From the NCBI GenBank assembly GCA_946965045.2, contig OX337234.1:1-64000 (forward strand): a stretch of 64,000 bases of DNA, written 5' to 3'. Origin of the DNA: Epithemia pelagica. Its lineage: Eukaryota; Bacillariophyta; Bacillariophyceae; Surirellales; Surirellaceae. Positions 1 to 9,605 of the stretch are shown one piece after another (position 1 is the first letter of the stretch; each line of letters begins with the position of its first letter). The notes under the pieces are model-generated. The model did not search any database. It saw nothing but the letters and a program-made list of their open reading frames with translations, and was not told the origin of the DNA. Both the position numbers and the translations under genes were made by a program.

Positions 1-538
1 CCTAACCCTAACCCTAACCCTAACCCTAACCCTAACCCTAACCCTAACCCTAACCCTAACCCTAACCCTAACCCTAACCCTAACCCTAACCCTAACCCTA
101 ACCCTAACCCTAACCCTAACCCTAACCCTAACCCTAACCCTAACCCTAACCCTAACCCTAACCCTAACCCTAACCCTAACCCTAACCCTAACCCTAACCC
201 TAACCCTAACCCTAACCCTAACCCTAACCCTAACCCTAACCCTAACCCTAACCCTAACCCTAACCCTAACCCTAACCCTAACCCTAACCCTAACCCTAAC
301 CCTAACCCTAACCCTAACCCTAACCCTAACCCTAACCCTAACCCTAACCCTAACCCTAACCCTAACCCTAACCCTAACCCTAACCCTAACCCTAACCCTA
401 ACCCTAACCCTAACCCTAACCCTAACCCTAACCCTAACCCTAACCCTAACCCTAACCCTAACCCTAACCCTAACCCTAACCCTAACCCTAACCCTAAACC
501 CAACCCTAACCCTAACCCTAACCCTAAACCTAACCCTA
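1..538. repeat. Telomere, CCCTAA repeat tract
   Basis: Uninterrupted CCCTAA repeats run from the first base, with a few variants (CCCAAC, CCTAAAC) only in the last 50 bases. This is the C-rich strand reading inward, so the left edge is a true chromosome end with the vertebrate-type TTAGGG repeat, which diatoms also use. The tract passes directly into the 3' end of the first subtelomeric element through CCCTAAG, with no spacer. Confidence 0.98.
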
Positions 539-698
539 AGCATTCAAACACAAATCGCAAAATACCATCTTATACTCCATTCAAATATCCATAAGACACA
601 TCCATTCCGTATCATGTCGCACATTCACATCTCACTCCTTTTCCCACACAAAATACAAGCATACTATTTTGTCTTTTTCACTAAGTAGTTTTCGAAGC

Positions 699-3600
699 TT
701 ATAGGTTAGCTCTAGCCTTGTTTTCGGCAATGAACTCCATGAATGTGATTGTTGAAGCATACACACGTGAAATGCAATCCTCCATGGAATGAAATTTTTT
801 CTGACTCACATGGAAGATCAGAAGTCGTTTCAATCGTGATTGGACTGGACAATCCACCATGTCATGGACAGTATATCCTGGACGATCGTGCATGTCCATA
901 CACTTGAAGCATATTTTAGAGGCAAAGTGTCTCTTCAAAAAAGTACCAAATTTACATTGTCGTCGAAAGTGGGGACCTCCACAGTTGAAACATCGCTCAG
1001 TCATACACTGCTGACCATTGCATGAGGTCTTTCCACACACCAAACACTTCTCTTTCATTATACCCAACACCAAGAGTGCTTCATTGACCACTTTGTTCTC
1101 ATTGTCAACTTGGTTCTGCATGTGCTCACACATCTGGGATACGGAATGACTATTTGTCTCATCCAAGCAGTAGTCACAGACCCGGCATGATTCACGTTTG
1201 GATCCAAATGCCGCCGCTAGAGAAACAATCTGACATGTGTCTTTTTGAGTCTCCCACTCCAAGAGTCCTCGCATAGTTGCAATGGATGTGTAGGATTGTT
1301 TGAAAGAATCATGAACAAGTTTCATTTCCTTGAGCTTTCTGTATATGATCATGTCTTCCTCATGAATGGAACGCTCCTGAGACACTCCCTCGGGATTAGC
1401 AAAGATTGTGAAACTGGACAAACTCATTCTTTGTTTCGGCCGAAGACGTCCAACAGCTTGCATGATGGATATCAAAGAGAACAAATGGCCAACCACAATG
1501 ACAGAGTGACATCTCCCATTCTCGTTGCCAACCAGGGCCACAGTAGTCGATACCAAGATAGGAAACCGAGCTGCTGCCCACTCCTTTGCAATTCGATGTT
1601 GCTCAGCCGTAGGTGATTCGGAGGTCACAAACTCCACGGTACCAAAATTCAATTTCTGAATGGCCTCTGTTACTTCTTGTCCAATCCACTTTGTTGAGAC
1701 AATAATATGCATTGCATACCTCATGGGAGTATATTTATTCATGGTCGAAGTCACAAAAAGAAGCAAGCTCTGTAAAATTTTGGGACGAATGACAATAGAG
1801 AACCTGAAACTCTTTGGGAAAGTTCCCAAAACATTCTCTGCATATCCGATTGTCATATCTTTGAGATCTTGTCTTTGAGTCATTGACATGTATCGCATAA
1901 GACTTGGCAATAAAAACCGTGGGAGGGACCCACTCAAGGTCATGACGGGCACTCCGTAGCGAACAAGACGTGGAAGGCAATCAAATTTGGACCGAAAGGA
2001 AAGCTCCGAGTAAATTGTGTGAACCTCATCAATTATGATTTTGGCCAAAGCTGACTTCTCCACCCACTCTTCTATAGTAGAGGAATGATATTTCTCCAAC
2101 ATCCATATGGCCTCGAGACTGAAGAAAACAATGTCTGGCAACATTTTGAAGTCATGGAGACCATCAGGCAGTCGGTCTGCTGTAACTTGATTGCCCGAAA
2201 CTGTCATGGAAGACACTTCCACACCTGATGGCAAGTTGCGTGATACTTGTTCTTCATGGTAACCGGATAAAAATTTGTAGGGCACGACTACCATATAGGT
2301 CTTGGGAGCCAAGTGATGTAGCTTGGCTCCTACCACCGGGACTAACCATGATAGTGACTTGCCACCTCCACATGGTAAACCAAAGTGTCCATGACATGTG
2401 CTTTCTCTCGATGCAAAAGCCAACATGGCGTGTTGTTCAGAACACGTGTATGTGGCACTAGGCCCAAAGAGTTTGTGCAATGTCCTCAATATCTCCCCAT
2501 CCGTCAAGTCTCGTTTCATGGTCACTGATTCTTTCCCAACAGACTTTTCACCCAGTGCTTTATGATATGTCTCGAACAAGTCTTCTTTTGCAGCTACATT
2601 GCTTGACCCATAATGGTCACGATGTGTTATGAGGCTGTGACCTGACTGTTCAGCCACAGTCTTGGTTGTGTACTGATTCTGGATCGACATTTCATCAAAC
2701 TCTGGGAAAAGAATATTAGAGATTGATGTCCACAAGTGCCTTACTTGGGTGCAATCCGGTCGGTTTTCGAAGCCAAAGATTGTTGCCACAGCATCGGTCA
2801 TCTCGTGTACCCTGTTATTTCTCACTGGTACAAGTCTCCGCAAGTCATGCTTCAGCTGTGACTGAAGGTGTTGACATACAACTCTGAAGACCAAAAATAT
2901 GCGTCCAAGTGACTTGGGTAGCTTGTGTTCAACAAGCTTTCCAGGTTTGTTGTTGAGTGCAGTGTATCCTTTCTCGGTGTGACTGTAATAGTAGCATTGT
3001 TGGCCATGCCAACGAATGCTACTAAACAGACACCTTTCAATTTCTGCATATCGCATGGAGCCCAACCCTGTTCCGTGGAATGCAAGTTCCAAGAATGATG
3101 CCAGAATATCAACAGATGTTGCATTGAAGGCATGGTGCACTTGAATCACTTCAGATGTTATGATAGAAGATTCTTTCTTGACCTGAAGAGACACCAATCC
3201 AGAAGATGGAACCAAATTGACGTACAAGTGCAAATTTAGGTTGAGGAAATCAGTCCATTGGTCACCAACCAGAAGAGTTCTGAAAGATGAAAAACACTTT
3301 TCTTCAATACATGGTACAACATTCGTCCAAATATCAAATTTAAAAAGGAAGTTGTCAACCAATATATCGTTTGTGGTTCGAATGGACACTTTCCGGGAAG
3401 ATGGCATAAGTGCTTCTTTTTCGCGCATGCGTCGAATGCAACTTGCCAAGAAATTGATTGTTATGGATTCCTGTGCCCGTTTTACTAGAGTCAAGGCCTG
3501 TTGAGAATAATCTTTGTCCATTTTGTAGATCAAGGAACATATACTCGCCCTTAGAATGGTGAGCAGAGCGGAATACATTGTTGCGATACGTGATGGGCCC

Positions 3601-4673
3601 AGTACGGACAATGACCCTGCGGTGTCCTTATGCCGCAAAGTCCGGCCAACCGCATAAGTCATGAGCATAGTATGGTGCCTGACAGAGTCAGGTGTCTCGA
3701 GACACAGATCAACAAGTAATGACTGTAAGTCACATTCTCTCTTCATCATGGATGGCTGCTGCTTGTGGATGAAGCACAACAATTTCTTGAGCTCTGGAAC
3801 AAGTCGGTTTGGAAACTTGGTGAATGTATAGGTCGTATTTGCTCCAGCATGTGACCCACTTTCCCTTGTACCATCAAATACCAAAAGCTTCGACCGAAAA
3901 TTTGCTGGGACCATTTTCACATGAATTGGAGCGCCATGCAACAACCACTTCTCTCCAAAATCATAGAAAAACTTGAGTATGGGTTCGTTGACTTCATCTT
4001 TGCCGGTAGTGGTTGTCAGAGAAAGCAAATTTTCCATCCGTTCTTGAAAGGTTGCTCCATCTGGCTTGGAAGAGTAGTGTTCCTCCTGAGCCAATGGATG
4101 AAACAAAGGAACAAAACAATCAACCATCTCCTCAGATACCATATGGAAAGTTTGGGTGACCGCTCTCTTTGTTTTCAAGATTGGATCTTCTTGGGAATAT
4201 TTCATACTGACAGCAGTCATAGATACCAGCCTCCCACAAGAAGTGACTTGTAATTGTTCCCTCTCAGGCCCAATGGCTCCACAGGAGTTAGGCGAGGAGA
4301 GATGACGCATAACATTGCTGAGTCTTGTCCAACCAACAAGACACCTGCAGGAATATCCAAGAACAGACCTCCCCGTGAAGAAGTTTTTTGCGGTATGAGG
4401 GTCTTCTTGCAAAATTTGCTCAAGGGACTGTTTTCTTGCAACAAGGAGTCGGTTGTCAGTTGCTGAGACACAGACTCCATGTTGATTTAGATGTCGCTGC
4501 ATCGACCAAAGACTTTCTCCGAATGATTTCTTGCATATGCCGCATCCCATACCAAAGGGTGTCACAATTGTAGCATCTAAACATGACAAGCCAATGCCCT
4601 GATCGGAACGGATCTTCTTCACCGGCCGTCTCCGGGATGGAGATGGCGTTCCAGGCCCATTGTTGGTAGCCAT
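699..4673 (-). CDS. Zinc finger / tyrosine recombinase / RecQ-like helicase fusion, unit 1
   Basis: The protein has 1324 aa. The start is chosen by alignment with the unit 2 protein (both begin MA-x-x-NNGPGTPSPSRRRP); an in-frame ATG at 4772 would add 33 residues. In order: a C2H2 finger (C44, C47, H61, H65) and a second Cys/His cluster near 105-130; a tyrosine-recombinase-like region with Arg541 (GLGSMRYAEI), Lys584 (VEHKLPK), Arg645 (QVRHLWTS), His679 and Tyr688 (GHSxxxTHRDHY, Tyr nine residues after His); an SF2 helicase with Walker A GLPCGGGKS (Lys772), the DEVH box at 882-885, a SGS motif near 914 and motif VI QAVGRLR (1072-1078); then Cys clusters and a CCHC knuckle (CFNCGG-H-C). The HxxR histidine of box II is replaced by Thr. 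A role in integrating and unwinding DNA at chromosome ends is inferred. The frame is intact and may be functional. Confidence 0.85.
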   Translation of the reverse strand: MATNNGPGTPSPSRRRPVKKIRSDQGIGLSCLDATIVTPFGMGCGICKKSFGESLWSMQRHLNQHGVCVSATDNRLLVARKQSLEQILQEDPHTAKNFFTGRSVLGYSCRCLVGWTRLSNVMRHLSSPNSCGAIGPEREQLQVTSCGRLVSMTAVSMKYSQEDPILKTKRAVTQTFHMVSEEMVDCFVPLFHPLAQEEHYSSKPDGATFQERMENLLSLTTTTGKDEVNEPILKFFYDFGEKWLLHGAPIHVKMVPANFRSKLLVFDGTRESGSHAGANTTYTFTKFPNRLVPELKKLLCFIHKQQPSMMKRECDLQSLLVDLCLETPDSVRHHTMLMTYAVGRTLRHKDTAGSLSVLGPSRIATMYSALLTILRASICSLIYKMDKDYSQQALTLVKRAQESITINFLASCIRRMREKEALMPSSRKVSIRTTNDILVDNFLFKFDIWTNVVPCIEEKCFSSFRTLLVGDQWTDFLNLNLHLYVNLVPSSGLVSLQVKKESSIITSEVIQVHHAFNATSVDILASFLELAFHGTGLGSMRYAEIERCLFSSIRWHGQQCYYYSHTEKGYTALNNKPGKLVEHKLPKSLGRIFLVFRVVCQHLQSQLKHDLRRLVPVRNNRVHEMTDAVATIFGFENRPDCTQVRHLWTSISNILFPEFDEMSIQNQYTTKTVAEQSGHSLITHRDHYGSSNVAAKEDLFETYHKALGEKSVGKESVTMKRDLTDGEILRTLHKLFGPSATYTCSEQHAMLAFASRESTCHGHFGLPCGGGKSLSWLVPVVGAKLHHLAPKTYMVVVPYKFLSGYHEEQVSRNLPSGVEVSSMTVSGNQVTADRLPDGLHDFKMLPDIVFFSLEAIWMLEKYHSSTIEEWVEKSALAKIIIDEVHTIYSELSFRSKFDCLPRLVRYGVPVMTLSGSLPRFLLPSLMRYMSMTQRQDLKDMTIGYAENVLGTFPKSFRFSIVIRPKILQSLLLFVTSTMNKYTPMRYAMHIIVSTKWIGQEVTEAIQKLNFGTVEFVTSESPTAEQHRIAKEWAAARFPILVSTTVALVGNENGRCHSVIVVGHLFSLISIMQAVGRLRPKQRMSLSSFTIFANPEGVSQERSIHEEDMIIYRKLKEMKLVHDSFKQSYTSIATMRGLLEWETQKDTCQIVSLAAAFGSKRESCRVCDYCLDETNSHSVSQMCEHMQNQVDNENKVVNEALLVLGIMKEKCLVCGKTSCNGQQCMTERCFNCGGPHFRRQCKFGTFLKRHFASKICFKCMDMHDRPGYTVHDMVDCPVQSRLKRLLIFHVSQKKFHSMEDCISRVYASTITFMEFIAENKARANL

Positions 4674-4979
4674 TGCTGGTTTCTTCGTGTGCATGGAACA
4701 GAGGAAGAGACATAACCAGCCGACTCTCAAGCAAAAGCAAGGATGGGCCTCTTTGCAAGAGTCATAATTCATGAAACAACAATGACCTTTTGTTGGGCCA
4801 ATTGAGGTTTTCAGGTGAAGATGTTGGGCCTATTGAGGTTTTCAGGTGAAGATGTTTGGCGCGAACGGGCACGCAGGCGAGCTTTTCGCGCCAAAGAATG
4901 GGGGAACAACTAAGAGTGCGGTAATGGTTGGTAATGAATGAAATGAAGGACTCATATTGAATATGAGTGCTTAGAAATT

Positions 4980-5165
4980 AGACTTGAGCGGGGCATAGAC
5001 ATTCTGTGCTCATCTGCACAAGGGGCAGTGCTCTTTTGCAACAAAAGGCATATATATCAGTGCTCATATGCACAGATACTATAGCCCCTTGTGCTCATAT
5101 GCACACGTTCAAATCCTACGGTGTCTAGTACTAAAGACACCCAAAAAAGGCAAATATCCTTAGGG
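4980..5165 (-). repeat. 5' subterminal repeats of unit 1
   Basis: Just inside the 5' terminus are several copies of a partly palindromic motif around GTGCTCATATGCACA, plus variants with TCTGCACA and TTTTGCAACA. The outermost 100 bases are nearly shared with unit 2 (GTTCAAATYCTACGGT, TCTAGTACTAAA, CCCAAAAAA, AAATATCCTTAGGG). Clustered short palindromes next to an element end are plausible recombinase-binding sites or promoter elements; neither is shown. Confidence 0.6.
5158..5165. repeat. Junction J1, CCTTAGGG
   Basis: Boundary between the 5' end of unit 1 and the truncated 3' end of unit 2. Read on the minus strand it is CCCTAAGG, the first bases of unit 1. CCC-TAA also supplies the last Pro codon and the stop codon of the unit 2 gene. 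Confidence 0.8.
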
Positions 5166-8100
5166 ACAATTTGACAACGAATGAGACTGGTACCCTGGTC
5201 TCTCATGATAATCGAGACACTTGTAGCAAATCCTGCCTTTGTAATGGTTAGTCAAGAAATCACTGAACCGACAGTCCCTTCGAAAATGGTCTCCCCCACA
5301 ATTGAAACAACCCTTCGTCAAACAGGCATCACCTTGGCATTCTCTCCGACCACACACAAGACATCGTTCCTTCAAAGTTATTAAGACAAGCATAGCATCA
5401 TTTACTTGCGTAGTACGAATCTCTTCCTTTTGTTTGGCTTGGCTTCCAACTACTTGTACAGGGATCATTTTTTGCCTTCCAATACATACGTCACATACGT
5501 TGCACTGTTCGTACGTCGAGCCAAATTTGCCAGCCAAAGATACAACCCGACACTTCCCTCTCTCAGTCTCCCAGTCCACAAGACCTTTTATGGTTCCAAT
5601 TTGCATGTAATCTTGTTCGTTACTGGTATCAATAACACCAAGCTCTCTCAACCGATGGAAGTTCATCATATCCTCCTTCTCCATTGCCGCTTGTTGTGTT
5701 GATGATAATTTGTTTGCAAATATCACAAAGGATGAAGTCCCAGTACGTTGTTTGGGACGAAGTCTTCCCAGTGCTTGAACCACAGACATCAAGGAAAACA
5801 AATGGCCAACCACGACCACACAATGGCACTTTGGATTCTCGTTGCCCACCAATGCCACTGTTGAAGAAACTAGAATTGATATGGCTGAAGCCGACCATCT
5901 CTTGGCAATATCACGTTGCTTGCTCGTTGTTGTCTCCGATGTTACGAACTCCACGGGACCAAGGGACATTTCTTCCAAACTTGCAACAACATCCATCCCA
6001 AGCTGCTTGGAAGCAACAATGACATGAATCCCATGTCCCAATCGAGTAAAAGAGTTCATGGTGGATTGAATAAAATCTTTGAATTTGTAACGAATAGCGA
6101 CATCAACCACTACCGAGAACCGAAAACCAGATGGGAAGGAACCCAAAACCCTGTCGGAGTGCGAGATTGTCATGTCATCCAAGGTCCCCTTAGATAAGGC
6201 CAAATATTTCATTAATGGGGGAAGAAATCTCCGTGGCAAAGAACCACTCAAGGTCATAATGGGCACTTCATATTTTGCCAACCGAGGCAAACATTCCAAT
6301 CGTGTACGAAACCCAATTTCTGAGTAAATAGTGTGAATCTCATCCACAATGATCCTTCCCAGCTTTCCCGCCGTCACCCACTCTTTTAGAATGAACGAGT
6401 GATTTCGTTCCAACACCCAAATTGCATCCAAGCTCATGAAGACGACATCGGGAAGGTTCTTCATGTCAGAAATGACATCTGGTAATTCACCCAATGAGAA
6501 ATCAGATGCTGTCAAAGTCACTGATCTGACATCAACTTTAGTCTGTTTCGCTGTAGATATCATACTCTCGTCATGATATCCCGCCAGGAATTTATAGGGA
6601 ACAATGACTAGTGTTGTCTGTTGTTTGGTTCCATACAACCTCACCCCGGTTGTTGGCAAAATCCATGACATTGATTTACCCCCTCCACACGGCAAGCCAA
6701 AGTGACCATGTCTCTCATATTCCGAGCAAGTGTAGTGCAACATGTCCCGCTGCTGGTCGCAAGTGTAATTTGCAGCAGGCCCAAATAGTTTACGTAATGT
6801 GAGTAGTATCTGTTCGTCACTGAGTCCCTTCGCAATGACTGTCTCTTTCTGAACCAATTTTTCTCCCAAAGCCTTGTGGTATATCATGAACAACTCCTCT
6901 TTCGTGTTTCCGGATAGAGATCCATAATGATCTCTATGGGTCCAATAACTATGACCCGACTGCTCTGCGACCATCTGAGTAGTATGCTGGTTATGTATTG
7001 CTGTCTCATCCACCTGGGGAAAAAGTACATTGGACACAGATGTCCACAAATGCCTGATTTGTGTACAGTCCGGACGATCCTCAAACCCAAAGATGGTTGC
7101 CACAGCATCACCCATGTAGAATGCCCGATTATTTCTCACAGGAACAAGGCAACCAAGAGATTCATGGCGAAGTTCACATAGCACTCGAAAGACCATGTAT
7201 GCTCGACTCAAGGTCGTGCAAAGTTTGTGCTCAATCAAATTTTTACCTTTGTGGTGAACACTGAACGCTTTTTCACTGTGTGAGTAGTAATACACACAGC
7301 CTCCATGCCACCGCACGTCAGAAAACAGGCTACGAGAAATTTCAGTGTATCGCATGGACCCCAAACCTGTTCCATGAAATGCCAATTCCAAATAGGAGGC
7401 AAAGACATCAATGTCGCAGAGATCATAGTCGTCCTGAAGAACAATATCCTCTTGGGAGTAATTTTTGTGACCCGATGCCAAAGTCATTGTTGTCTTGCCC
7501 CTAGAACTCCAACACACGAACAGTGGATATCGTCGATTCAGTAGATTCACCCAACGATTACCCTTGATCACCTTGCAAAGTGAAGCAACCAACTTGTCAA
7601 AGATGATCGGAATGACGTTCGACCATTTTTGAAACTTGAACATAAAACCATCAACAAGTATATTGTATTTGTCTTGAATGGACACTTTCCGTGAAGACGG
7701 TGTGAGCGACTCTCTCTCCCGCATACGCCGAATCGTACTTGCCAAAAAATTGACTGTGATGGAGTTTTGAACATTTTCCACCAGCCGAGAAGCTTTCTCA
7801 TGGTAGCCCCGTCCCATGAAGTATATCATTGAGCAAATACTGGCCCGAAGCATGGCCAAAATGGCTGACAGCATTGTCGCAATGTAGGAGGGACTCCAAA
7901 CAGAAAGTGTCTCTGAACCTTCTTGCCCCCGGACAACTCTCCCCGCGCAGTAGGTCATGACTGTGGTATGATGCTGAACAGAATCCACTGTTTCTAAACA
8001 CAGCTTTGCCAGTAAAGAGGGAATATCTCTAGTGAGTGGCAGAAGTTTGTGGTTGCTTTGACACAGGAACGAGAGCAATTTCTTGAACTCGGGGAGAAGT

Positions 8101-8954
8101 CTTTTGGGGTACGCAGTGAAGGTGAAAGTAGAAATCGCATTGGGACTTCTTGCTCCATCAAAGACCAACAGCCTTGATCGGTAATTTGCTGGAACCATCT
8201 GGACATGGAGGGCAGCCTGTGCTGTGAGCCAGTTTTCTCCTTGATGGTACAACAAATCAAAGAGTGGTTGATTGTCGATGATGTGTTTCAAGTTGATGGA
8301 GTCATATAAGAAATGCACTCGTTCCTTGAATGACCTTCCCTTGGGCCTGGATGGGTAAGGTTCGTCTTGGGCCAAGGGATGGAAAAGGGGTACGAAACAC
8401 CCCATCATATCGGGGAGTACATGAAGAGTTGCTTGTAGTTGTGTGCTTGTTTTGAGTGAAGGGGCTTCTTGACAGGAATACTTGATCTGTAATGCCTTGA
8501 GGGAAATCATACGGCCACAGGTACTGATTTGTAGCTCCTCTTCTGTAGGGGAGGGAGCACCGCAGGTACGACCCGAGGACAAATGTCTGTACACATTTTG
8601 AAGTTTCAAGCTCCCAACAAGACAATGACATGAATAGCCCTTGACCTTTTCCCCCGTCATATATTCAGAGACACTTGAAATGTCTTGCATAACACTTTGA
8701 AGGAGGGTCATTTGATGTTCTATCAGTGACTGGCTTTCAGAACGTGAGACAGACACACCATGGCCATTAAGGTGCCTTTGCATGGACCATAGACTGGTTC
8801 CGAACGGTTTCCCACATAGGCGACACCCCATACCAAAGGGGGTCACTAGCGTGACATCGACAGCCTGTAGTTTGTTCTCTTCCTTTTTTTTCTTCGTTGG
8901 TCTCCTCCTTGATGGAGAAGGAGTCCCTGGCCCATTATTAGAGGGGGAAGCCAT
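5160..8954 (-). CDS. Zinc finger / tyrosine recombinase / RecQ-like helicase fusion, unit 2
   Basis: The protein has 1264 aa and the same layout as the unit 1 protein: N-terminal C-x2-C-x13-H-x3-H finger, recombinase residues in GLGSMRYTEI, IEHKL, QIRHLWTS and GHSxxxTHRDHYG, Walker A GLPCGGGKS, the box DEIH, motif VI QALGRLR, and a CCHC knuckle (CFNCGGDHFRRDC). It ends SNCP-stop. The stop codon is the TAA of the junction sequence CCCTAAGG, so the C-terminal tail present in unit 1 is missing. Substitutions against unit 1 are spread over the whole length while the motifs are kept, which suggests past selection on the protein. The enzyme core is intact and could still work. Confidence 0.8.
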   Translation of the reverse strand: MASPSNNGPGTPSPSRRRPTKKKKEENKLQAVDVTLVTPFGMGCRLCGKPFGTSLWSMQRHLNGHGVSVSRSESQSLIEHQMTLLQSVMQDISSVSEYMTGEKVKGYSCHCLVGSLKLQNVYRHLSSGRTCGAPSPTEEELQISTCGRMISLKALQIKYSCQEAPSLKTSTQLQATLHVLPDMMGCFVPLFHPLAQDEPYPSRPKGRSFKERVHFLYDSINLKHIIDNQPLFDLLYHQGENWLTAQAALHVQMVPANYRSRLLVFDGARSPNAISTFTFTAYPKRLLPEFKKLLSFLCQSNHKLLPLTRDIPSLLAKLCLETVDSVQHHTTVMTYCAGRVVRGQEGSETLSVWSPSYIATMLSAILAMLRASICSMIYFMGRGYHEKASRLVENVQNSITVNFLASTIRRMRERESLTPSSRKVSIQDKYNILVDGFMFKFQKWSNVIPIIFDKLVASLCKVIKGNRWVNLLNRRYPLFVCWSSRGKTTMTLASGHKNYSQEDIVLQDDYDLCDIDVFASYLELAFHGTGLGSMRYTEISRSLFSDVRWHGGCVYYYSHSEKAFSVHHKGKNLIEHKLCTTLSRAYMVFRVLCELRHESLGCLVPVRNNRAFYMGDAVATIFGFEDRPDCTQIRHLWTSVSNVLFPQVDETAIHNQHTTQMVAEQSGHSYWTHRDHYGSLSGNTKEELFMIYHKALGEKLVQKETVIAKGLSDEQILLTLRKLFGPAANYTCDQQRDMLHYTCSEYERHGHFGLPCGGGKSMSWILPTTGVRLYGTKQQTTLVIVPYKFLAGYHDESMISTAKQTKVDVRSVTLTASDFSLGELPDVISDMKNLPDVVFMSLDAIWVLERNHSFILKEWVTAGKLGRIIVDEIHTIYSEIGFRTRLECLPRLAKYEVPIMTLSGSLPRRFLPPLMKYLALSKGTLDDMTISHSDRVLGSFPSGFRFSVVVDVAIRYKFKDFIQSTMNSFTRLGHGIHVIVASKQLGMDVVASLEEMSLGPVEFVTSETTTSKQRDIAKRWSASAISILVSSTVALVGNENPKCHCVVVVGHLFSLMSVVQALGRLRPKQRTGTSSFVIFANKLSSTQQAAMEKEDMMNFHRLRELGVIDTSNEQDYMQIGTIKGLVDWETERGKCRVVSLAGKFGSTYEQCNVCDVCIGRQKMIPVQVVGSQAKQKEEIRTTQVNDAMLVLITLKERCLVCGRRECQGDACLTKGCFNCGGDHFRRDCRFSDFLTNHYKGRICYKCLDYHERPGYQSHSLSNCP

Positions 8955-9605
8955 TGTCGATAGAGGTTTTGCTGAGAGTGTTCAAGAGACATCTTTCATC
9001 GTTCATCAAAGAAAGGGAGTGATGACCCTTTGCAGAATTGCATTGGGCCCAATTTACTGGACGAATGATGGGTAGGTACAAAGACCTAGAGGCATAAACT
9101 AGGAATGGTCAAAATGGGATTTTGATGAGAACTAGTGATGGGTGGAATGAGATTTTTCTGTGAAATGCCAGCGTCATTTGGCGGGAAAAAAGATTGTACA
9201 AAAAAGTTAGTTGGTCATTTGTGTACAAATATATGTCACTCGTACACACATATTAGCTGGTTTGTTGTAACAAGGAAATTTTGTACAGCAAACCAAAGGA
9301 AATTCAATCTTACGTTGATTCTTCTATGTAGAGTAGGGCAAGACAAAAACCTAACTGGCAGAGCTCTGAAAAGTATTTGGCCAGTATAGAGCATATTGAA
9401 TATGACGGCTTTTCGGGAGTGGTCAAAGGGGCATAGACAAGGCCACTGCTCAATCGCAACAAAAGCATAACAAATTGCAGCTCATCCGCAACAAATCCTT
9501 GCTCATATGCAACAGGCACTATAGGATTTTGTGCTCATATGCACACGTTCAAATTCTACGGTCTCTAGTACTAAAAGCTCCCAAAAAAGTGAAATATCCT
9601 TAGGG
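8955..9605 (-). other. 5' region of unit 2
   Basis: About 650 bases between the unit 2 start codon and its terminus. No gene is seen. The distal part (about 9440-9605) has repeated TGCTCA-x3-GCAACA and TGCTCATATGCACA motifs matching the unit 1 end; the rest is AT-rich and presumably holds the promoter. Confidence 0.6.

Larger units (their letters stand above)
534..5165 (-). mobile_element. Subtelomeric unit 1: complete recombinase-helicase element
   Basis: This is the only full-length member of the five-unit array. Its 5' end (right) is CCCTAAGGAT on the minus strand. Its 3' end (left), read on the plus strand, is CCCTAAGCAT. The termini are therefore short inverted repeats matching at 9 of 10 positions, and the left one is continuous with the telomere. 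One large gene fills most of the unit, leaving about 160 bases of 3' leader to the telomere. The region 4799-4855 has a roughly 28-base tandem duplication that unit 4 lacks. The element class is inferred from the gene: Crypton-like in having a tyrosine recombinase, but with an added helicase. Confidence 0.75.
5166..9605 (-). mobile_element. Subtelomeric unit 2, slightly 3'-truncated
   Basis: Second unit of the array and a diverged paralogue of unit 1 along the whole gene. Its 5' end at 9605 has the same CCTTAGGG terminus and the same subterminal motif family (TTGTGCTCATATGCACACG) as unit 1. Its 3' end is lost: the gene stops at the J1 junction just after the zinc knuckles, where unit 1 continues for about 50 more codons plus a 3' leader. 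Confidence 0.7.
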
